Source of the DNA: Littorina saxatilis
Lineage: Eukaryota > Mollusca > Gastropoda > Littorinimorpha > Littorinidae
Assembly: GCF_037325665.1 (NCBI RefSeq)
Contig: NC_090248.1
Coordinates: forward strand, 19,309,538-19,373,537
DNA length: 64,000 nucleotides
Direction: 5' to 3'
The first letter of the stretch is position 1; every line of letters starts with the position of its first letter. Below, piece by piece: positions 1 to 64,000 of the stretch. The notes beneath the pieces were generated by a model, which worked only from the letters and a program-made list of their open reading frames with translations, made no database searches and was not told the DNA's origin. The position numbers and the translations under genes are program-made.

Positions 1-1192
1 TTTAAAAATATGAAAATTATGATTAAAATACATTATTTTGTTCCGAAATCGACTTGAAAACAATTTCATCTTATTCCTTGTCGGTTCCTGATTCCAAAAA
101 CATATAGATATGATATGTTTGGAGTTAAAACAAGCTCAGAAAGTTAAAAAGAATAGAGATACAGAAAAGCATGCTATCCTGCTCAACGTAACCACTACCG
201 CGCTTTTCTGGCTTGTCAATTTCACTGCCATTGCCACGAGCGGTGGACTGACGATACGGTCTTGGTGACAAAGTGCAGTGCGTTCAGTTTCATTCTGTGA
301 GTTTGACAGCTTGACTAAATGTTGTATTTTCGCCTTACGTGACTTGTTTTGATTTGTTTTTGCGAACATGATATCAACAGAAATGGTTGTCGAACATGGA
401 TATTAAACTAACAAGGCAATTGCAAAAGTTGTGTCTTTCAATTATGTTTTAATCTTTTTTTGTTTATTCGTTCGTGTGTTCGTTCGATAATTTCTCTCTT
501 AATTTCCCCTTTTATCTTTCAGTTAGTTTTCGGGTTTGCTTATTTTTGTGTGTGTATACTATTTGTCAACGTGTTTCTTCCTGTTTTCCCCATGATGATA
601 AATGTTGTTTAACGCCGTCACGGTTAAACCATTTTGTGAATCCTTGCCCCCCCCCCCCCTTTTTTTAAACCAGAATGTTTAGGTATTGGTACGGGGCGGG
701 TAATTTATAAGTGGAGATAGGAAATAGAGATATATAGAGAGAGTGCAAGGTTATAATTGGATGACTGAGTAGGTATGTATGTACTTACCACAGACCCCGG
801 TATATAATATGCGTCCTATTTTTCAGAAATATGTTTATGCGGCATTAATTGTCACGAACCGTGCGTTTCCGAAAAATCTAGGCTCATTATTATGTTTTTA
901 ATCGCAGATAGATCACAGCAGCAAGTGTCATTTTACGTGTCAATAAAGAATCAAAGAGCGTCTATTTGGAGTTGATATGAACGGCCCCAAGCTTCAAAGA
1001 ATCGGCTTGTTGATTTAACGCTTGACAGCGTTGACCCAAAAAGAGAGGCACATAATTTGAATGCGTGCACAAAAGCCATAATAGGCGTTTTTTGCGAGTT
1101 AAGCTCCTTCTGACAAAACTATGTCAGGCAATTTCGCATTAGAAAAATAGGGTTGCAATACCTGTGTGCGGTGTGGTGGGGGTTAGTGCAGG

Positions 1193-1231
1193 CGGTGTGT
1201 GTGTGCGTGTATGTGTGTGCGTGTCTGCCTG

Positions 1232-1262
<31 letters not shown>

Positions 1263-1352
1263 CGCGTGTGTCTGTGTCTGTGCGTGTGTCTGTGTCTGTA
1301 TGTGTATGTGTGTGCGTGTGTGTGTGTGTGTCTGTGTCTGTGCGTGTGTGTA
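1193..1352. repeat. Impure (GT)n tract
   Basis: GT dinucleotides interrupted by GC and TC steps. Apparent Cys/Val or Thr/His reading frames across it are artefacts of the repeat. Confidence 0.95.
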
Positions 1353-1610
1353 ACTATTTTAAAGCAAGGTCCCAGTGACCTAGCCTTGACCTGATTTCTC
1401 GCGTGCAACTGCGCAAGTAAGCAATCCTCGCGAGTTATATCAGTGATTGTGTTATATATTTGTTAACCCGTCGCTTTGGTGAAAATAAAGGGTGCCGATA
1501 AGGTGTCTGGGATAAATATCATTGAATTTTACCCGACACCCTTACCTCTCAAAATGCCTCATGCACCCCCATCCCCTTTGGACGATCCTATACATATATT
1601 TATATGTTTT

Positions 1611-1674
<64 letters not shown>

Positions 1675-1873
1675 TGTGTGTGTGCATGTTTGAGCCGCGA
1701 TAGTTGTAGGTACATGCCTGCATGCGTGCGTGTGTGCGTGCGTGCATGCTTATGTGTCTGTGTTTGTGTGTGTGTTTGTGCGTGTGTGTGTGTGTGTGTG
1801 TGTGTACATGCCTGCATGCGTGCGTACGTGCTTGCGTGTGTGTGTGTTTGTGTGTGTGTGTGTGTTATTGTTT

Positions 1874-1933
<60 letters not shown>

Positions 1934-1954
1934 CTGTGTGTACGTGTGTGTTTG
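1611..1954. repeat. Compound (GT)n tract
   Basis: Three purer GT runs separated by ATGCCTGCATGCGTGCGT-type spacers. That spacer occurs twice (near 1712 and 1808), so a GT-plus-spacer unit was itself duplicated. Confidence 0.93.
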
Positions 1955-2021
1955 GTAACGCATACATTTGGTGATGCACACATGTTGATGAAGTTGAGAT
2001 TATTGTAACAGTTTTTGTTAT

Positions 2022-2087
2022 AAATAATAATAATGCGAATATCTATATGGCGCAAATCCTGATACAGTTCTAAGCGCCTCACAAAAA
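2022..2087 (-). mobile_element. Remnant of a tRNA-SINE tail
   Basis: Read on the minus strand, it matches the 3' end of the SINE at 11241 in mutated form (GCGC-TAGAACTGTA-GCGC-ATAT), with an (AAT)n-like tail. It is a short, old fragment. Confidence 0.4.
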
Positions 2088-3221
2088 CATACACAAATAA
2101 ATTAAATGTACACAATTCCAAATCAAATAATAATAAACATTGAAAGAAACTAATACAATTTACAAAGTTTTCAATGCACATTCATGAATTTTGAAATGCA
2201 TTGCACACCAGTAAAATAATTCTTAGAGTTAGTATTGAGTTTATGGGGATAATGAGTCCTCGTGCACTTGCTTTAAAAAATAAATCATACGCATTAAAAT
2301 AAGGTCGATTCTAAAGCACTCATATATCATTCCAAGGTCCTTAAGCTCCCTGCAGTCTACCGAATTCGTTTACCTAACAAAATGAATAAGTGTGCCAATA
2401 AATTATTGTTCCTAGAGTTGGGCTAGATCATGAAGCATAAGAAGCCGTTAAATAAGGTAAACCTTGCCGTATTTGTTTTCTTTGAACACCAAACTATCCA
2501 CAGCCAGCTTGTGAGAAAATGATACTCAAATTCTACATTGCTCATGTTCGTGTCCGGGTTGGCGTGCAATTTTGTATATATATCACCCAGGCTTGTCAAT
2601 CTGCTGACTCGATTTCAGATCTAGTTACGCATAGTTGACTATTCCTCGCATAATTGACCTTCCACGGCAGACTAAACTGCGATGTAATGGAAGCTATTTT
2701 GGTTGCACACAGTGATCGCGTTCCGCCAAGCTGACATCGATGAATAGCAGGTGGGTAGGAATATGAGGACGTAAATCAATTACCATTGTCTACAGTACGA
2801 AAAGGGCGTTACGCGAGGTGCCACACACTATCATATATCATTTCTTAGAAAACCGAACCGGCTCCGCTGGCGTTTATGTCAAGTCATATTTTATTGAAAA
2901 CCCATTTGCACTGGTCTCTAACCTTGAAACGAATCACGTAAATGAAGTAGGCAATTGTAATAAATAATGGAGGCATGACTTTTTAATCTTGTTTGCAGTA
3001 AACATGTTTTACTGTCACCATAGCGAGAAACAGTTGTCAAGTCTCAGTGCTGTTGTCACTGGTTCTCTTCGCTTCACTTATCTCCCCTTCCTCACGGCCT
3101 GTTCCATTATCTTCCATTTTAAACGACATAAGTTTTTCTAGCACCAAATTAAGAACAGAGGAACATTTGAAAAGTAGGATCATTAGACAGCCTTTACGAC
3201 AATGGCGGTAGCCATAGAGTA

Positions 3222-3352
3222 TCTCTTTTGTTTGTTTGTTTGTTTGTTTGCTTGCTTATTTGTTTGTATCTTTGTTGTTATTGTTTTTGTTGCTTGTTAT
3301 TTTTTTCTGTTTGTTTGTTTGTCTTTTTGTTTGTTTGTTTCTCGTTTTTTGT
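3222..3352. repeat. (TTTG)n tract
   Basis: Imperfect TTTG tetranucleotide repeat. Confidence 0.85.
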
Positions 3353-3479
3353 TTTGCACCAGGGTGCACTGTCCGTCTTTGAGAGGTTTTTTTTTGAAGG
3401 GTCATACAAAAGTCTACAGTCGGGAGGAAAAGAAGCGTTGGTGGGGGACCCTGAAACACTGATTTGTTTAGGCCTTCCA

Positions 3480-4300
3480 TCAACAATGTTGCTGTTATGC
3501 TCTGAGCGGTGCAGTACTTACCTAACAATATCGAATGTTGGAGTCCACTTCAAATAACCAAACCTACATTTTCCAGAATGTTATCTGGAGACGGTCATTT
3601 CTCAACCGCTATATTTTTCGAAGAAAATTCCTTTCGTTCGCCAATCACGCACATAAGCACAGGGCTCCAGGACGTGTCCTTTTCGTGTCGCGATAGGAAA
3701 TGATCAAAGAGTATCGCTCCTCGGCTTCAAAGAAGCAGTTCTTTAGTTTTGCAGATGTCACTTGAGGACATTTTCACATAAAATTAAACAAATAAACCAA
3801 AAAAACAAGGAAACAAATCTTGATAAACTACATTGCAATATTTGCATAATGTCCCCTAAGTTCAGTTTTTGTTTCGCTTCTTTGCCTATTCAAAGATCGC
3901 TTGCACTAGTGTAACCTTGACAAGATTAATTCAAATGAAGTCTCCAACAAATAATGTGTTTATAAGTAACGTGGTTAGATCTTGTTTGTGAAAAGCATGT
4001 GACCCGGCCACCAACGTGATATTTAAAAAAAACAAAAGTTTTGATTACAATGTCGTGAGGTTCGTCCGCTCTTTTTTCCGGACCTGTGAACCACTCCACC
4101 CTGGTCCCTTAATTTTACGCCCCTACCTTTCAAAGCATGTGACAGGCAAGTGAAGTAAAAACGATCTGTCTTCGCAGACATAAACTGAATGCTTAGAATC
4201 TGATGTCATCCTTCTGAAATTAGTACCAAGTCGTCTCTTTATTTTACCTTTTTTTTTCTTTCCTTTTCATGTGGTTGTCTATATGAGGTGATTGAGATTG
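3480..4300. repeat. Diverged tandem repeat, copy A
   Basis: It starts CAACAATGTTGCTGTTATGC with CTGAGCGGTGCAGT close by, also present at 5815. It shares many segments with copies B and C (for example AGCAGTTCTTT-GTTTT, and a GCTTGCACT-GT-A-CCTTGA block), each copy ending before an (AG)n tract. Confidence 0.6.
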
Positions 4301-4303
4301 GCT

Positions 4304-4308
<5 letters not shown>

Positions 4309-4398
<90 letters not shown>
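4309..4398. repeat. (AG)n tract 1
   Basis: About 45 perfect AG units between repeat copies A and B. Confidence 0.97.
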
Positions 4399-4400
<2 letters not shown>

Positions 4401-5110
4401 ACTCGTTTTACTCCTTTACGATGTACAATAAGCAATGTTTAGGCACTAGCGCTGGGCAATGTCGAATTTTAAGCAACCAAATCAGCATTTTCTGAAAACG
4501 GTCAAATATTAAGACTGCTACAGATTCCGTGAACAAGTATTTTTGTCAGCCGTTCAAGCATAGACAAACTGTTAAAGTACATGGTCTTTTTGCGTCGCAA
4601 TAACTAAAGAATTGATCAAAGCAGTCTGCTACTCGGCTTGAAAGGGGCAGTTCTTTGGTTTTACAATTCAACTAATCTCACCTCTTTACATCAAACTAAA
4701 CGCATACACAATATCAAATACTATATCTCTGTATACTTCAATTTGGGTATTTAAAGCGTGTCACCTGACATGATTTCAGGTCATTTCTCGTAAAATCGAC
4801 CGGTAAAACCTGCGATTTAGTTTCACTATTTTTAAAATTCAAAGTCGGAACGCTTACACTGGTTTAGCCTTGAAACTATTCATTTGAATCAAGTCGGCAA
4901 TTCAAATAAGTAAAATTCGGATTGACTTCAATTGTGTTGATGAAAAACATGTTTATCAAACCCCTAAGTGAAATATACTTTAGCTTACTTTAATTGGCTT
5001 TGATTGCATCAGGTTCGCACCCATTCATTTTGTTTAGACCCTTGAAACATATCTATCTCTTCCTGAACATTACCTCCCAAATTGTCCCACACTAGGGCCA
5101 TACTCTACTG
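4399..5110. repeat. Diverged tandem repeat, copy B
   Basis: Strongly related to copy C. They share GACTGCTACAGATTCCGT, GGTTTTACAATTCAACTAAT and TGATTTCAGGTCATTTCTCG in the same order and spacing. Confidence 0.75.
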
Positions 5111-5366
5111 CGCTAAACTGGCTTGTCACTTTTTACACGCTTTTTTCGTAAAAGTAGCAAGAGCATATTCTTGGCTCAAGGCCTCGGGGAAATGGAGTGC
5201 GTACATTTTGTTGTTGTTGAGTTCGACGGGTTGATTAAATGTAGTAATTTCGCTAAACGCGACTTGTTTTTTCTTTTTGTCCACTCGGTTCAGGCACCAA
5301 TATCGTGTGCATGTATAGTATCTGACTTTTTTGTGATGGTGCAGGGCTGGAGGGCGAGGGAAAGAG

Positions 5367-5628
<262 letters not shown>

Positions 5629-5633
5629 CTATG

Positions 5634-6445
<812 letters not shown>

Positions 6446-6685
6446 TGAAGACTTGAAATAAATACAGTGGGTCTATGTTCGCAAGAATTATCTGCGCGCA
6501 AACGAATTTGTGAGATGCATACATGTACGCATGGCAACTGAAAATATCCTTGAAGACATTTGATAAGAGCAGTTAGTATTTATAACAATGTGTCTCTCTA
6601 TTTTTGCTGTTGTTTTTTGCCTTCCATACTTCCTTTCTTCAACTCGGTTCAATATGACTATTTATGAGCCCCGGATTCGTTCGTG

Positions 6686-6853
<168 letters not shown>

Positions 6854-7329
6854 CGATTTATCTTTAGTAGAGCGACCTTCAACTATCGTGCCAGTGGATC
6901 AATATTTACTTATACCATGCCTGTACTTGTTTTGCATTTTAAGCTCCTCCTGTGATACAAATATAGATTTTATTGATCAGAACTATTTCCGCGCATGCGC
7001 TGAGGGTGGAGCTTATTATCGATCCATATTTTTACGGGTATGCGTATTTTCTGTGATCATTGTATCGTGCAGTGCTATTATAATGTAGGAGGCAATTGCG
7101 AAAAGATGCCTTTTCTTTAAAAACCGCACACACCTGAAAACGGTCAGTCATTTTGGTAAGTGATTCAATGTACATGTTTTAGTTTGTGTGTGTGTCTTTG
7201 TTTAGCGGACATTTTCATGTAAAGAACTCTACACAACGTTTAACGTTCTCGCCATTGCAACATTTTTCAGAGTGTTTTTTTGCAATGTTTTTTGTTTTAC
7301 AACGGTTGATTAGGCTATTTGGAGAACGT

Positions 7330-7730
7330 CTTCTTCTTCTTCTTCTTCTGCGTTCGTGGGCTGAAACTCCCACGTACACTCGTGTTTTTGCACGAGTGGA
7401 AATGTACGTGTATGACCGTTTTTACCCCGCCATTTAGGCAGCCATACGCCGCTTTCGGAGGAAGCATGCTGGGTATTTTCGTGTTTCTATAACCCACCGA
7501 ACTCTGACATCGATTACAGGATCTTTTCCGTGCGCATTTGGTCTTGACTCTTGTGCTTGCGTGTACACACGAAGGGGGTTAAGTCACTAGCAGGGTCTGC
7601 ACATAAGTTGACCTGGGAGATCGGAAAAATCTCCACACTTAACCCACCAGGCGGCCGCGGCCGGGATTCGAACCCTCGACCTTCCGATTAAGAGGCCGAC
7701 GTCTTACCACCCCGCCTCAGCGCCCGTCGG
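7330..7730 (-). mobile_element. tRNA-derived SINE, (GAA)n tail
   Basis: On the minus strand there is a tRNA-like head (GTGGTAAGACGTCGGCCTC as A-box region, GGTTCGAATCCC as B box), a body with GATCTCCCAGGTCAAC, and an end GGGAGTTTCAGCCCACGAAC followed by (GAA)n. A second, more decayed copy lies at 39093. It is not a functional tRNA, because no acceptor-stem closure follows the B box. Confidence 0.8.
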
Positions 7731-8278
7731 AGTACATCAATAACGAAGCTTATTTTTCAAGTTAATCAAAGAGGAATGATTCTGAACCATGACCATGCAC
7801 AAAATGCTGACAATATAACTAGTGTGATCGACAAGAAGAGGGAGAAACCGTGACCGTGCCACATACAATCGCACGAACAAACAAATGAACGCATCTAAGC
7901 ACTATAATGAAAACACGCACACTGCAATAGTGTTTTCTTGAAGTAATTATGCAACTATTCAGAATATCTTGATGGTCTTGATGTTTTTCTTGTTCCGGTT
8001 GTTCTTCTGCTACGTCTTAACTGGTTACCGATTGTCTATCAGTTTGTCAGCGGTTGGGTTTGCACTATTGTTACCGATGCAAACTAATTTCACTAACATG
8101 TTTTATTTGTCAATATCTGATTTAAGATGGAAATAATATAAAGGAAACGTAGTAATATAATAACAAATTTTGATGCAATATATGCATACACACTCAAAAC
8201 ACTGCTGTCGTACGTTTGTTCATGGTTATATTATGTACAGTCTTATTTCTTATGTAGTATGGTTGTGTGACAGGCACA

Positions 8279-63733
<55,455 letters not shown>

Positions 63734-64000
63734 GTAAGTATCCTACCTCTATACCCTGTCTGTCTATATGAAGTACCTAAATTGCTTTATGATCTACTTG
63801 TTTGTTTGTTTGTTTTCGTTTCGTATTTACGCGTTCTTTTTAGATACTTTGAGGAGGGGTAAGTTGAGATAAAATGCTGCACTTTCAGATTGTGATGAGA
63901 ACGTGATGCAACTCTATAACTATAGTTTTACACTGTTTATCTGATGCTAAAATTACATTTTTATATGTTGATCCTGTGCTTTGACAGATTTTTTTTATTT

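Larger units (their letters stand above)
1..3479. other. No gene seen; AT-rich repeat-bearing upstream DNA
   Basis: No convincing coding signal on either strand. The first 400 bases resemble 5100-5290 (shared GCGCTTTTCTGGCTTGTCA-like start and a GACTTGTTTT end), so they belong to the same diverged repeat family as 3480-6690. Microsatellites fill 1.2-2.0 kb. Confidence 0.6.

Noticed and set aside
1139-2000. Open frames rich in Cys/Val or His/Thr on both strands
   Set aside because: They are translations of (GT)n/(CA)n repeats, and the same holds at 12.2, 13.6, 15.1, 23.6, 48.3 and 50.5 kb.
63980-64000. Exon 48 beginning at the right edge
   Set aside because: TTTGACAG is a possible acceptor, but only 13 bases follow, which is too little to judge.

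Overview
The window is nuclear DNA from an animal, most likely a mollusc and probably a gastropod. The evidence is short exons in long intron-rich DNA with GT-AG borders, long (GT)n and (AG)n tracts, tRNA-derived SINEs, Helitron-like and MITE-like elements, and a large secreted lipoprotein-type gene of invertebrate character. The species cannot be named from sequence alone.

The window holds one protein-coding gene that I can support, on the + strand. It runs from an ATG at 8279 to a splice donor after 63733 and continues past the right edge. I traced 47 coding exons. Every junction has GT-AG borders and every codon phase agrees across introns, giving at least 4391 residues without a stop. In order the protein has: a signal peptide; a large-lipid-transfer-protein (vitellogenin N-terminal type) module (exons 1-17); a helical linker ending in an RRKR furin-type site (18-23); a Zn-binding M23/LECT2-like domain (24-26); a glycine-rich hydrophobic stretch and a beta-rich, possibly lipid-facing region (27-34); a second furin-type site, REKR (35); a cysteine-bearing segment with a PAN/apple-like core (36-37); and a very long array of Fn3-like beta-sandwich repeats marked by D-x-[TS]-P-P linkers (38-47), including one 3.35-kb exon. 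A reasonable reading is a secreted precursor that binds lipid at its N-terminus and is cut by furin into chains, with a long adhesive or binding tail. The function itself is inference.

Layout: 1-8278 has no supportable gene and is filled by diverged tandem repeats, microsatellites, a LINE 3' tail and SINEs. 8.3-31.3 kb carries the lipid-transfer module and the linker, interrupted by a TTAA-flanked element nested in an older element, SINEs, inverted repeats, two minisatellite blocks separated by a hairpin, and fold-back elements. 31.3-38.5 kb, mostly one 6.3-kb intron, is a nest of mobile DNA: a 2.4-kb palindromic element, 16-bp satellite arrays in opposite orientations, a 5'-truncated LINE and a small TIR element. 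38.5-53 kb carries the middle modules, with minisatellites and a pair of inverted repeats. 53-64 kb is dense coding sequence plus one Helitron-like insertion.
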